Shown: positions 1-10,586 of the stretch, one piece after another
How the letters are laid out: each line of letters opens with the position of its first letter
Position numbering within the stretch: the stretch's first letter is position 1
DNA from: Marsupella aquatica
Lineage: Eukaryota > Marchantiophyta
Length of the DNA: 64,000 bases
Assembly (NCBI GenBank): GCA_973895155.1
Contig: OZ316899.1
Location: 11,904,001-11,968,000 of the forward strand
Direction: 5' to 3'
Made by a program: the position numbers and the translations under genes
The notes under the pieces: model-generated
Told to the model about the DNA's origin: nothing
Database searches by the model: none
What the model saw: only the letters and a program-made list of their open reading frames with translations

Positions 1-1306
1 TGCTCCAAACGTTCAATTTTGATAGACGGGGCCGGCCAATTTTTGGGGAACAGCAACTCGGTTGATGGCTTCTCAATTTGTAACTCAAGAATTACAGGAG
101 AGGACTTCACGTGTTTCTCAAGAATATTGCACAAATCGTCCACTGCCTTAAGGATCGCCTCATACTTCTTGTCTAGTAACCCCTTCTGATTAGTGATAGC
201 AGTAGCAACACAAGCCAGGTTCTTTGCATCACTCTGCCATCCTGCTGAATTTAGGGCAGCAAGTTGTAGCCTTTCAACACTCAAAAGCAAAATAGCTTCC
301 GCAACTCTTGCCAAAGTGTCTCCCATTTTCTGTATAGCAGGTAACACTGCGCCCTGAACTGAGTCTTTCAATTTCTTCTCAAGTTCTTTCTTCTCCTGTT
401 CGAGCACTCTGCGTTCTTGTTCTGTTGCAGCATTTTTGGCCCTTAAAGTATCAATTTGACCAAGTAGGTCTTCTCCTGAATAGTTGAACCTCTATGACAA
501 CTCTTCAACCACATTGGCGTTAGTAGCATTAGCCTTACAAAATTCTTCCAAGAAACCACACAATTTTCCTTCTAATGGACAGGTCTCATCATCAGATTCA
601 AGGTTAATGAAAGAACCTCCCGAACAAGTTTTCTTGGTAAGAACAGCCTGCGTTAAAGCCTTGCCCGATTCCACTCGCTTCCGCAACACCCACTTGGTAA
701 TGAGAGTTGCTTCAGACCGGTCAGTTGACCGAGCTTCAATCGGACTATTATCCTCTGTCTTGCTTCCCTCCTCAACCGATGGTGGGTCCTCAAGCAAAGA
801 GCGATTAGCCACCGCCTCGTCATAGATAAGTAATTCCTTCTTTGAAAGCTTCCCTTCAAACTTGTACAAATGAACAGCATCGGTGCAACGAAAAAGTCCA
901 TCCCGACTTTCACCCGTTTGCATCTAAGTTGAAATGAATCCCACATCAAGCTCGCCCAGTTCACTAGCTTCCCCTTATCATAAGCCGTAATAATCATGGC
1001 AGCAAGCTTACCCGTAATCCTCTTTGATTTGTCTGGCATAAGAATAGGGAGGATAAAATGGAAAATGGCCCTAAGTGCCGGATCACAAGCTGTATTTGGT
1101 GTATACCCTTCTTTCTTGAATTCGGCCAAAAAATGATCATTACAGATGTCATGAAACAAGCGAGATGAGGTAAAATCTTCAGCCGTAAGACCCAATGCAA
1201 AGACTCCATAACATTCAGCCACTGTTCTCATGCTCACAGTTGAGTAATCCGATCTTGGTTTCGCGCTTCTAGAACCTTGATTTCTCACACGGATTTCCTC
1301 CACCAA
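1..1306 (-). pseudogene. Extra coiled-coil ORF downstream of gypsy-1 pol (additional ORF), 3' part outside window
   Basis: A minus-strand coding remnant starts with Met at 1306 and runs off the window start. The first part (to about 930) ends in a segment with the pattern IITAYDKGKLVNWASLMW, which resembles plant transposon proteins of the transposase_32 / plant mobile domain type. After a one-base frame change near 930 it continues with an acidic stretch, a stop at about 492-494, then a Glu/Lys/Leu-rich coiled coil (RVLEQEKKELEKKL) open to base 1. It lies on the same strand as the gypsy pol, about 490 bases after the integrase stop. It may therefore be the additional ORF known from large plant gypsy elements such as the Tat group, or a separate FCC-like gene. 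I infer the former. The function is unknown. Confidence 0.5.
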
Positions 1307-1797
1307 CTCTGTGCTGCTAATGACCCATAAGAACTTTGCCAGCGATTTGAGTCCTACCTTTTGGTAGTTCTCCAGATCTCGGCTTCAGGTGGCATTGAAA
1401 TCATCCGCTCTTTCCCCATCGCGCCTTGCGTTTTCTCTCAAAAGAAGCTTCAAAATGCCGTAGCAAGAATGCTCAAACAGTCGGGGAATTTCTCTTGTAA
1501 AAAGAACGGTAACCTTCCATAGCAAGGTTAGTTCCTTCTACCCTTTGTCCTTCCGTGCCATTGTATCTCCTCTTGATTCAGTTCAAATATTTGGCACTTA
1601 ATCCTCATAAATCGTTTTACCCTCTTTACTAAGGATGCTTTCCTCCATTGCTTTGAGCTTATTCTAGTCCTAAATTGGTTAACAACAACAAAAATTGTTC
1701 AAAATTTATGCCTTCTCTTACTTAATTTTAACCCTAAAAATGTGGCACTTCTCCTCCTACAACACCCCCTCCTCAAAATTGGAGTGGCCCGACGACA

Positions 1798-3133
1798 TTA
1801 ATCTAAGGTTTGAGAAGTGTATTTTTTAACTCTATGACCATTGACCCTAGTGGGTAATAGCTCTCCATCAGTAGTGGCAAGTTGGAGACTACCATTAGCC
1901 CAAACATTGTTAACTAAATAGGGTCCACCCCACCTAGTGTGGAGCTTCCCTGGAAATTTCAAATAACGATTCAAATAAGGATTCAAATTTGGTGATCAAA
2001 ATTTTCTTCTAGGTGTTCTAATTCTGCTAATCAAATTAATTGGCTTTCTTCAAGAGGTAAACGTCGGTCTTCTAAGACTCGTGCAGTGGGCAAACTGAAT
2101 TCTATAGGAACAATAGAGTCCATCCCATAAACCATGTAAAAAGGAGTTTGTTTGGTGATAATCTTTTGTGTAGTTCTGTATGCCCATAGGGCAGATGCTA
2201 ACTTCATGTCCCAGTCACTTTTATGTGCAGAAACAATTTTTGTGAGGATTTTACAAATGATGCCATTAGCCCGCTCCGTCAAACCGTTTGCCTTAGGTTT
2301 ATAGGGAGTAGTTTTGCGGTGCTTAATCAAGTAAGTGGTGGTGAGAAGTTCAATGGTGTTATTTAGGAAGTGAGTGCCTCTATCACTAACCAACTCTAAG
2401 GGACACCCATATCGAGTGATAATATTATCAAAAAGGAAAAGTGCCGTAACAGTTGCATCATCCTTCTGTACCACTTTGGCTTCCACCCACTTGGTGGCAT
2501 AATCGGTTGCCACAATGATGTAGCAATTTCTCCTTCGTTGAGTACCAGGTTGTATGGGACCCACAAAATCAATGCCCCATTTTTCAAAGGGAGCTAGGGG
2601 CATTATGGGGACTAAGGGCCATATTCCACTAAGTAAGGTTTCCCCATGCGTTGGCAAGGGTCACACCCTTTAATGAAGTCAAGTACATCCTTATGCATTG
2701 AGGGCCACCAGTAACCTGCATCACAAACTTTGGCCACCATTGTATTCACAGCAAAATGTCCACCCGCATCCCCTTCATGCAATGCACTAATCACTCTGGA
2801 CACCTTGTGCGTCTCCAAACATCGCTTAAGCTTAAAGCCAGGCATGGTTTTATGTAACACACCTTTAATCAGGGTGTAAGGTCCCGCCTTATGTACCAAA
2901 ACTGCCTGCTGCTCCGCATTCATGTGTTGATGAGGTCGTCCCGTCATCAGGAAGGTAACAATGTCATGACCATAAAGCAATTTTTCACCCTCTATGTGAA
3001 ATAACTCCTCATTAGGGAAATGATCTGGTACCGCCTCCTCACCATCTTTGCCCTCCAACCGCGATAAGTAATCCGCATTCACATGACTTCTGCCAGCTCG
3101 CACCTCCACCTTGAATTGAAACTCTTGTAACAA
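1798..3133 (-). pseudogene. gypsy-1 integrase and end of RNase H
   Basis: Read from 3,133 down: the end of RNase H with the tether (VEVRAGRSHVNADYLSRLEG), then an HHCC zinc-binding region ending CDPCQRMGK. Next is the catalytic core with D in GIDFVGP, D in SDRGTHF and E in LTERANG. The C-terminal tail (FPGKLHTRWGGPYLV...NGHRVKKY) is typical of plant gypsy integrases without a chromodomain. Two overlapping frames (2,612-3,133 and 2,031-2,657) show a frameshift near 2,640, and another break precedes 1,986. It would insert element cDNA into chromosomes. In this copy it is broken. Confidence 0.88.
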
Positions 3134-3154
3134 TAGGACCCATCTAGCAATTCA

Positions 3155-4023
3155 TCAAGACAAGTCCACTTTGTTGAAAAGATATTTCAATGAATGGTGA
3201 TCTGTGTGGAAAATGGTGTCATAGCCAAGAAGGTAATGCCTAAACTTTTTGCAAGCAAAAACCATGCCTAAGGCTTCCCTCTCCGTGGTGGAGTAATTTT
3301 GTTTGGCACTATTCAATTGGGGACTAGCAAAATAAATTGGATGGTTCTTATCATGCTCGTCCTTCTGACTGAGTTCTAAACCTATACAAAACTTGGAGGT
3401 ATCTACAAAAACATGAAAAACTTTGTCCCAATCAGGAGGAATAAGAACTGGAGCGATTGTGAGCTTATATTTCAAGGTAATGAAGGCATTTTCCCGAGTG
3501 TCACTCCACTCATAGGGTGTATCCTTCTTGAGAAGTTGAGTGAGGGTTGTGGCAAGAACAGAGTAACCCTCTATAAACCGACGGCAATACCCTACATACC
3601 CCAAGAATCCCCTCAACTCTCTCAGATTGGTGGGAACTTCTAAGGCCAGAATTACTGCTACTTTGTCATGGTCTACTGCAATGCCTCTCTGGGAAATCTT
3701 ATGCCCTAATAAAATACCCTCTTGCATGCCAAAATAACATTTCTCAGGGTGCAAACACAGTCCCGCCTCCCTACACTTGGCAAATGTCTTTCTCAAATAC
3801 TCTAAATGATTTTTCTGTTGACTATAAACACAAAAATCATCAATAAACATTTCTAAAAAATCCCGCAAGTATTCCTGAAAAATCACAGTCATTAGTCTTT
3901 GAAAGGTAGCGGGTGCATTACACAAACCAAAAGGCATACGAGAGAACGCATAAGTGCCCCAATCGATTGTGAATGTAATTTTAGACCGATCTTATGAAAA
4001 CTTGGTTATAACCGGAAAATCCA
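3155..4023 (-). pseudogene. gypsy-1 reverse transcriptase (3' part) and RNase H
   Basis: Continuation of the RT split by Copia-1. The segment next to the insertion resumes the GFSGYNQV part of the first catalytic motif, followed by a frameshift. Then come MPFGLCNAPATFQRLM, the second catalytic motif FIDDF (conserved Asp pair), the thumb/connection region, and RNase H with the first acidic residue in FVDTS and the TTEREALGMVFA motif. A stop at about 3,155 separates it from the tether region. Together with 10,044-10,456 this was one RT-RNase H protein. Confidence 0.88.
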
Positions 4024-4028
4024 TCTAG
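4024..4028. repeat. Target site duplication TCTAG of Copia-1 (left copy)
   Basis: TCTAG precedes the TGTTG start of the left LTR and recurs at 10,039-10,043 directly after the ACAACA end of the right LTR. A perfect 5-bp duplication fits copia-type integrase action. Confidence 0.93.
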
Positions 4029-4186
4029 TGTTGTAACCTGAGTTAACTAGACCATAGATAAGGTTAACTAGGATTACGCCTACTCTGGTTAGGTCACACT
4101 AACTGCCTAACCACCAGGCTATTGGAAAGCCTATATGTAAGGATATGGAAGAGAATGGAAATACAGTTGTTCAATCTATCACAACA
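4029..4186 (+). repeat. Copia-1 5' LTR (158 bp)
   Basis: Starts TGTTG and ends CAACA (perfect short inverted ends). It matches 9,877-10,038 except for one substitution (CTCTGG versus CTCAGG) and a 4-bp difference in the TAATTAACC region. A very short LTR, but a complete one, since PBS and PPT lie directly next to the two copies. Confidence 0.93.
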
Positions 4187-4200
4187 TGTTATCAGCACAA
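4187..4200 (+). promoter_or_regulatory. Copia-1 primer-binding site region
   Basis: TGTTATCAGCACAA follows the LTR directly. The same GTTATCAGCAC follows the 5' LTR of Copia-2. Its position and conservation fit the minus-strand primer site of copia elements. The priming tRNA (probably an initiator-Met half molecule) is inferred, not shown. Confidence 0.6.
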
Positions 4201-4524
4201 TGCTGATTTGAATCAAATTTTTTTAAAATCATCCCTCTTTCTTCTTTTGAGATAGATTGGCAACCTTTTAGGAAAGGATTTATGGCAGGCGAAGGTGCAA
4301 TGGTGGTCAGATCAATCAAGGGGGATGGAAGGTTATAAATCAAAATTACACATGAAACGAATTGGACGATTGAGATAAGAAATTACAATTCACCAACTAC
4401 AATTTGCAATTCCATTTCCTCTTTCTCAAATTTCAACAATTGAATGAAATTGAGATTGGACACCCAAATACAATTGCAACCTTGTGCTTACCAATATGAA
4501 ATTATACCACTATAATCTAGCAAT

Positions 4525-5227
4525 ATGTCAAAGAATTCTATGGAGAAACTCTTATTTCAACCACTCAGCATCGATGGTGCCAACTATTTGTCCTGGACGC
4601 TCGATGCTGAAGCTCATCTAACTTCAATTGGCCATATGTGGCCACCCCGTTAATGATGACAAACAGATTGAGAAAACGCTCTCTACCCTTCACTCTACAA
4701 ATCTTATTCTCTCTACCCAATATCGCAATATGCGATTCACACAATATTTTGAGTTGATTGCCCATATGCTCCTGGCTGAAAAGCACCAGCTATTGCTATT
4801 ACAGAATTCCCAAAAATGACCCCCTGGAACTCTCCCTCCAGTCACAAATTCAGAATCCCACTACGTTACAACCCAAAGGGGAGAGGGCTCATCTTACCGT
4901 GGTCGAGGTAGTTTCAGGGGGAGAAACACATACAGAGGCCGAGGTAGCTCTTTCAGAGGATGCGGAGGCAGAAGCAACAACTTCAGAGGCAGATCCAGGG
5001 GAAGATACCAAAACACCGGCAATAACTTGAGAAACAATTGGCAGCAAGGCAACTATCAACCCCAAGCGAGGACAAATCAACAGCAAAGCACTCAAAGAGA
5101 TAAATACGAAAACCCCTCTACCTGTTTTCGTTGTGGCACTAAAGGCCACATTCAAAAATTCTGCCGTACACCTGCACACCTGGTGCAACTATATAAGAAG
5201 AGCACTGCACAAAATGAACCTGAGACG
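4525..5227 (+). pseudogene. Copia-1 gag (internally deleted) with RGG-like repeats and zinc knuckle
   Basis: Starts at ATG 4,525 (MSKNSMEKLLFQPL, matching the Copia-2 gag start). The first about 30 codons run to LTS and then, through a deletion and frameshift near 4,625, join the equivalent of codon 130 onward of Copia-2 gag (IEKTLSTL...FTQYFELIAHMLLAEK). The C-terminal part carries RGRGSFRGR and SFRGRSRGR type repeats (about 4,890-5,020), typical of nucleic-acid-binding proteins, and a CX2CX4HX4C zinc knuckle (CFRCGTKGHIQKFC, about 5,120-5,165). Copia-2 gag has no RGG-like block of comparable density. Gag would form the particle and bind RNA; this copy cannot make a full-length protein. Confidence 0.8.
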
Positions 5228-6239
5228 TATGGGACTTTCCTAGAATCCACAGAAATTATACCAACTATAAACATGGTCATATCAAAGACCACACCTGATT
5301 CTAGTATCAAAGAAAATTTTTCCCAATGCATAGTCGACAGTGGTACATCGCATTCCATTTTTAAGCATAAGGAATACTTTAAGCAAATTATACCATCCCA
5401 AAGAAAACTTACAACGATTATGGGCCAACATCAATTGGAAGAGGGATTTGGACCAGCATTGGTCACCCTACCCCGTGGGACGATAATTCATGTGGAGTCT
5501 GCAATATACGCCCCAAAGGCAACCAGAAACTTACTAAGCTTTGGGGATATCCGTGCTAACAAATTGCATATTAAGACGGGCACTCAACAAGGACGGGAAG
5601 TCTTGTACATCACCTCGGGGGAACCAACAAATACCAAGATTAGAGAGATCCTGAGAGCATCACCCCTTGGTTGTTACACTACTGAAATCCACAGCTTCTA
5701 CACTGGAACACCCCAAGGCACACTTACCGAGATCTGGCACAGGAGACTAGGCCACCCTGGAACAACAATGTTCTAGAAACTGATAAGAGAAACCCTGGGC
5801 ATACCGGAAATGGTCCACCCCACGTCCATGAAAGCTCCCTGTTTAGCTTGCTCACAGGGCAAGTTCATATATAATCCGGCCCTCACCACCTACAACTGAG
5901 CGCCAAATCCCCCACTTCCTAGAGCGCATACACGCTGACGTATGCGGGCTGATTGACCCTCCAAGTGGCCCATTCCGATTTTTCCTGGCAGTCATAGATG
6001 CATCAACAAAATGGAGTCACATATCCTTACTATCTACACGAAACCTGGTATTCTTCAGACTCCTTGCCCACATACTAAAATTGAGAGCTCAATTCCCTGA
6101 AAACCAAATTAAAACACTGAGAGTAGATAATGCTGGCGAATTTACCTCTAAGACGTTTGAAGATTTTTTCCAGGCCACGGGCATTGATGTCTAGTACCCA
6201 GTACCCCATGTCCATTTTCAGAATGGAATAGCCGAATCC
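5228..6239 (+). pseudogene. Copia-1 protease and integrase (broken)
   Basis: Protease active-site motif IVDSGTSHSIF at about 5,330. The pre-integrase motif EIWHRRLGHPG is at about 5,730, with a stop directly after at 5,774. The integrase core then continues in frame pieces: the HVDVCG-type first Asp near 5,930 (DVCGLIDPPSGP), the DNAGEF second Asp near 6,128, and a stop in place of a residue at about 6,194. The glutamate of the third motif (NGIAES) is at about 6,225-6,240. All three catalytic positions can be recognised but several nonsense changes interrupt the frame. Confidence 0.85.
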
Positions 6240-7658
6240 TTGATTAAACGACTGCAGCTGATTGCCAGACCCCTACTAATGCAGACAAACTTACCAACAG
6301 CTGCTTGGGGTCATGCCATTCTCCACTCTGCTGCACTACTCAATTATAGACCATCATCTTTTAATTCCTCTACCCCACATCACCTAGCACTGGGGACCAT
6401 ACCAAATGTCTCTCACCTGAGAACGTTCGGCTGTAAAGTAATGGTGCCCATCCTAGGACCTAAGAGAACTAAGATGGGACCCCAGAGACACCCAGGAATA
6501 TACATAGGTTTTGACTCAGCTTCAATCATCAGATATATGGAGCCTACAACATCCAATGTCTTCAAAGCACGCTTTGCAGATTGCCACTTCTACGAAGATA
6601 TTTTTCCCAGCCTACATACGAAGCAACTTGACACAGAGAAAACCTCCCAACTTACTTGGAAAATTGATGTCGGCTTCTGGAATGACCCAAGGGATAGTCA
6701 TGCGGACACTGAAGTACAACAAATCTTACACCTAGCAAGGATGGCAGAACACCTACCAGACTCCTTTGCAGATGCCGCCCAGGTGACACGCTCCCATATC
6801 CCAGCAGCAAACGCCCCATCCAGAATACAAATGGAGACCCCACCAGCATCAACAACAGCCCCGAAAGCAAAGAGAGGCCGCCCACTGGGATCTGTCGACA
6901 AGCAACCAAGACAGCATAGAGCTGCCCCAACACCTACACCCAGTCCATCAACCAGGGATCCAACTACAAGTCAACCAAATGTACCAGAAGACAATGCAGA
7001 GATATCAATCAACTATGGAAGAACCGGACATGTATGGGACAGAGAGCACACTACAATAGATGAACAATTTGCATTCCACATAGCACAGCAGATTGAAGAC
7101 GAACTGCCTAACCCTCGAACAATCAAAGAAGCTGAGGTCCAACCTGACTGGCCTGAATGGGAACAGGCCATCCATTTAGAACTGGACTCATTAATAGCCC
7201 GCCAGGTATTTGGCCCAATCACAATAGCAGAACCTGAAGTACATCTCACAGGGTATAAATGGACCCTCGTAAAGAAAAGAAATGTGAAAGGCGAGGTAAC
7301 AAGACACAAGGCCAGACTGGTGGCCCGGGGATTCACTCAAGTCCCGGGCAGAGACTACGACCTCACATACTCGCCGGTAATGGATGTCATTACCTACAGG
7401 TACCTGATTACATTTTCACAACGCCACCACTTATCCATGCATCAAATGGATATTGTGACAGCGTATTTATATGGACACTTAGACAAAGTTATATACATGG
7501 AGGCCCCTCCAAAATTGATGAAACGAGTCAAATACCACAACAAAGGGAAACAAATCGATAAAGCAGCAACTTGGAACCAGCCGGAAACATTTGAGCATAC
7601 CAATTCAGCAATACTCCACAAGACTGCAACAAAGGTAGCCCTTAAAGTCCCTATATAG
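6240..7658 (+). pseudogene. Copia-1 integrase C-terminal region and RT N-terminal half
   Basis: An open stretch of 472 codons. It covers the end of integrase (PTAAWGHAILHSAALLNYRP, a plant copia signature), a variable Pro-rich linker, and the RT start (DWPEWEQAIHLELDSL, KARLVARGFTQVPGRDY, SPVMDVITYRYL), with the first RT catalytic Asp in MDIVTAYLYG at about 7,447. After YMEAPP the sequence enters a non-canonical Lys/Thr-rich insert and meets a stop at 7,656-7,658, before the LYGLKQ motif. Confidence 0.85.
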
Positions 7659-8804
7659 AATCAGAGAGACATCACCCGGAGAACTCGATTCGCAGTACAG
7701 GTGTTAAGATCACTGTATGGCCTTAAGCAAAGTGGCCTAACATGGTACAAACAATTTAAGGCCGAGATGCAGGCTATGGGATTTAAGAATGCAGACATAG
7801 CACCCTGCTTATTCCTGAAGCGGGAGACCAAGGAATTTATTATAGTAGCCATCTATGTGGACGATCTGAACCTGTTTGGAACTAAAAAGATTCTGATTGA
7901 AACTATTACACTATTGAAAAAGGCCTTCGAGATGCGCGACCTAGGCCAGACTTCTTTCTGCCTAGGCCTGCAATTTGAGCACCTACACAATGGCATTTTA
8001 TTGCATCAGTCCACGTACATCAAAAAGATTCTAAGGCAATTTAACATGGACAAAGCCACTACAGTCAGATCTCCCATGGACATCCGCTCACTTGATAAAG
8101 AAAAGGATGTCTTCCGGAAGAAAAGCAAGATGGAGCCACTACTTGGCCCAGAAAAGCCATACCTATCTGCTATAGGTGTCCTGATGTTCCTTTTGAACCA
8201 GACAAGGCGTGACATAGCCTTTGCAGTAAACCTACTGGCACGCCATAGTGCCAAGCCGACTATTTGGCATTGGAATGGCATAAAGCGTATTTTCCGCTAC
8301 CTAGCAGGTACCATAGATTTGGGACTATTTTACCCATCAGATGCTAAATACTTACTCACTGGGTATGCTGATGCAGTTTACCTTTCAGACCCTGAGGATG
8401 CAAAGTCTTAGACTGGATAAGTTTTCTTGATGGGCAAGACAGCAATTTCATGGCGAAGTTGCAAGCAAACATTAACTACTACATCATCCAACCACTTCGA
8501 GATAATAGCTCTCTACGAATCAAGTAGGGAGTGTATCTGGCTACGCAACGTTATCAATCACATTCATGAGAATACAGGCATACCTACATTGTCAACACCG
8601 ACGAAAGTTCACGAAGATAACAGAGCCTACGTTGAACAAATTCAAGCAGGCTTTATCAAGGGAGACAGAACCAAACACATTGCTCCTAAGTTCTTTTTCA
8701 CGCATGAACAGCAAGGAAGTAGTATTCAAGTTAAATGGATACAAAGCTCACAGAACATTGCTGACATGTTTACAAAATCCCTACCTCCTGCATTGCATAA
8801 ATAG
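7659..8804 (+). pseudogene. Copia-1 RT C-terminal half and RNase H
   Basis: Continues with VLRSLYGLKQSGLTWYKQ at 7,701, the catalytic AIYVDDLNLFGT at about 7,850, the thumb, and RNase H motifs GYADAVYLSDPEDAKS (about 8,360), FEIIALYESSRECIWL (about 8,500) and VHEDNRAYVEQ (about 8,610). It ends with IADMFTKSLPPALHK, stop at 8,802. A stop interrupts at 8,409 just before the conserved TGY motif. The conserved Gly of ADAGY has changed to Val. Confidence 0.85.
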
Positions 8805-9876
8805 CATGCAGTCTCAGTAGGTCTACGGACCTTAACTGAACTACAAAATTAAACACAATTATACTTACAGTGGAAGCGCTCAGTTTTTGCTCAGGGGGAG
8901 ACCCAATCTATAGGCTACACCGCGAAGCTTGGACCAGCTCAACTCGAACAGATCTCAAACAAAGATCACAACAGACATGCTTATGGCAATCAGGGAGAGA
9001 TCCGAACCCTCAAACAAACAGCCATTCAAACCTCAAGAATAGTATTCTTTACAAAATTTTACCTTCGATAACAAAGGGAGAAATGCAACCCAGCTCACCA
9101 CCAACTACTTTCCGGATCGATGCTGCTGACTCACTTGAGAAGACAAACACCGAAGCCAGACTAATTTGAAGAATTGACAACATCAGGGGGAGCACTCAAT
9201 CACTCGTTCAAAGATAGTAGCATTCTGGAGCGAAACGGTAGCTACGTCAACACGACGCAAAGAATGACTATAAGAGAGCCACAAAAATAAACGACAATGT
9301 CAGGGGGAGCAATACAAAACCTCATCTGTAAAACAGCTAGGAACAAATCCCACTAGCTACAGTTTGCCACATCCACTTCCCGACACTTCAATCGCGCAGA
9401 AGAGAATCGATCAGAGAAGAATCCCCCGACATTAGCAAGAACGACCACCAACAATGCAGTTACAAACACCCCCAAGCAAAAATGACGATGCCCATTCCAT
9501 GCGAGACAATCTTCATAGTGCAGCAGCCAACACCAATTGCACGCCACTACCATCGCCAAGAATCACAGTGCAAGATATCCGCTCCTCCACGAATTACCAA
9601 GCGGGACCACAATGAGATTTTTAGGTCTTTACAAGTTACGATAACTTTACATCGTATAAGACTCTACTAACTTGATTACTCATAAATTAACCAAAATTAT
9701 AAGGTTTTTAAGGATGGAATGGTAACACTCTTTCCCCCCAGCAAGAAAGGAGGGGGGGTTTAATGAGGTTACATTCCCCCCAACCAATAAACCTTAGAAT
9801 AAACATTTCACAATTAGAGTAGGCTAGAAGTGGGTGCAACAATCCTCCCCGGAATCCTGTTACACCCAAGGGGGAG
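8805..9876 (+). other. Copia-1 long 3' untranslated region with three CAGGGGGAG motifs, a G-rich hairpin and the PPT
   Basis: About 1.07 kb without coding homology between RNase H and the 3' LTR, against about 310 bp in Copia-2. It contains CAGGGGGAG at about 8,892, 9,184 and 9,301, resembling extra polypurine tracts. It also has a C-rich/G-rich pair at about 9,733-9,780 shared with Copia-2. The presumed true PPT (CCAAGGGGGAG) lies at 9,865-9,876, directly before the LTR. Confidence 0.65.
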
Positions 9877-10038
9877 TGTTGTAACCTGAGTTAACTAGAC
9901 CATAGATAAGGTTAACTAGGATTACGCCTACTCAGGTTAGGTCACACTAACTGCCTAATTAACCACCAGGCTATTGGAAAGCCTATATGTAAGGATATGG
10001 AAGAGAATGGAAATACAGTTGTTCAATCTATCACAACA
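9877..10038 (+). repeat. Copia-1 3' LTR (162 bp)
   Basis: TGTTG...CAACA copy of 4,029-4,186, differing by a 4-bp insertion and one base. It is followed by the TCTAG duplication at 10,039-10,043. About 1 substitution in 158 sites implies a fairly young insertion, despite the many pol lesions. Confidence 0.93.
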
Positions 10039-10043
10039 TCTAG

Positions 10044-10456
10044 AAAACTGTACATTTCATGACCGGCGACCTGATCTAATATAGTGTCAATAAAAGGTGA
10101 GGGGTGAAAATCTTTTCTAGTGGCGGCATTTAATTTCCTATAATCATGGCATACCCTAATCTTGACCTTCCCATCTGGTCCTGGCTTTTTGGGGACTATC
10201 ACTATAGGGGACACCCATTCACTACTTAAGACAGGATAAATAAACCAGCTTCTAACAATTTATCTAATTCGGTTTTAACCATCAGAGAATACTTGGGGTT
10301 CAACCTATACTGATGCTGCCTAATGGGAATTGCTCCTTCAACCAAATCTATTCGATGTTCGCCTAGAGTGGTTGGGATACCTTTAAGGTCATGGTGACTC
10401 CAAGCAAACACATCCTTATATTCTTCCAATAAGACCTTATACTCTTGCTTGGCCAC
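10044..10456 (-). pseudogene. gypsy-1 reverse transcriptase (5' part)
   Basis: Minus-strand pieces carry the RT entry region (YKDVFAWSHHDLKGIP, IPIRQHQYRLNPKY) and the finger domain (SPIVIVPKKPGPDGKVKIRV, CHDYRKLNAATRKDFHP). It ends at MYSFLD, where Copia-1 cuts the first catalytic motif FLDGFSGYNQ. A frameshift near 10,220 separates the two pieces. Confidence 0.88.
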
Positions 10457-10586
10457 ATCATCTAATGCTCTTCCTACATTATTTTTTTATCAGGTTCTAC
10501 TTCTAGCTTAACATATTGGGTCTTTTTGACCATACCTTCAGTCATACTAGCAGTCTCCTCAAAATAGGCCGTACTCTTTCCTAGTG

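Larger units (their letters stand above)
4029..10038 (+). mobile_element. Copia-1: Ty1/copia retrotransposon nested in gypsy-1 RT
   Basis: A complete LTR-to-LTR element of 6,010 bp with 158/162-bp LTRs, TSD TCTAG, PBS at 4,187, PPT at 9,865-9,876, and the copia order gag - protease - integrase - RT - RNase H on the plus strand. gag has lost about 100 codons. pol has several stops and frameshifts, so the copy is not autonomous. It belongs to the same broad lineage as Copia-2, sharing SLYGLKQSG, the KGDRxKHIAPKFF RNase H tail and the GTTATCAGCAC PBS region, but it is clearly a different family. Confidence 0.93.
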
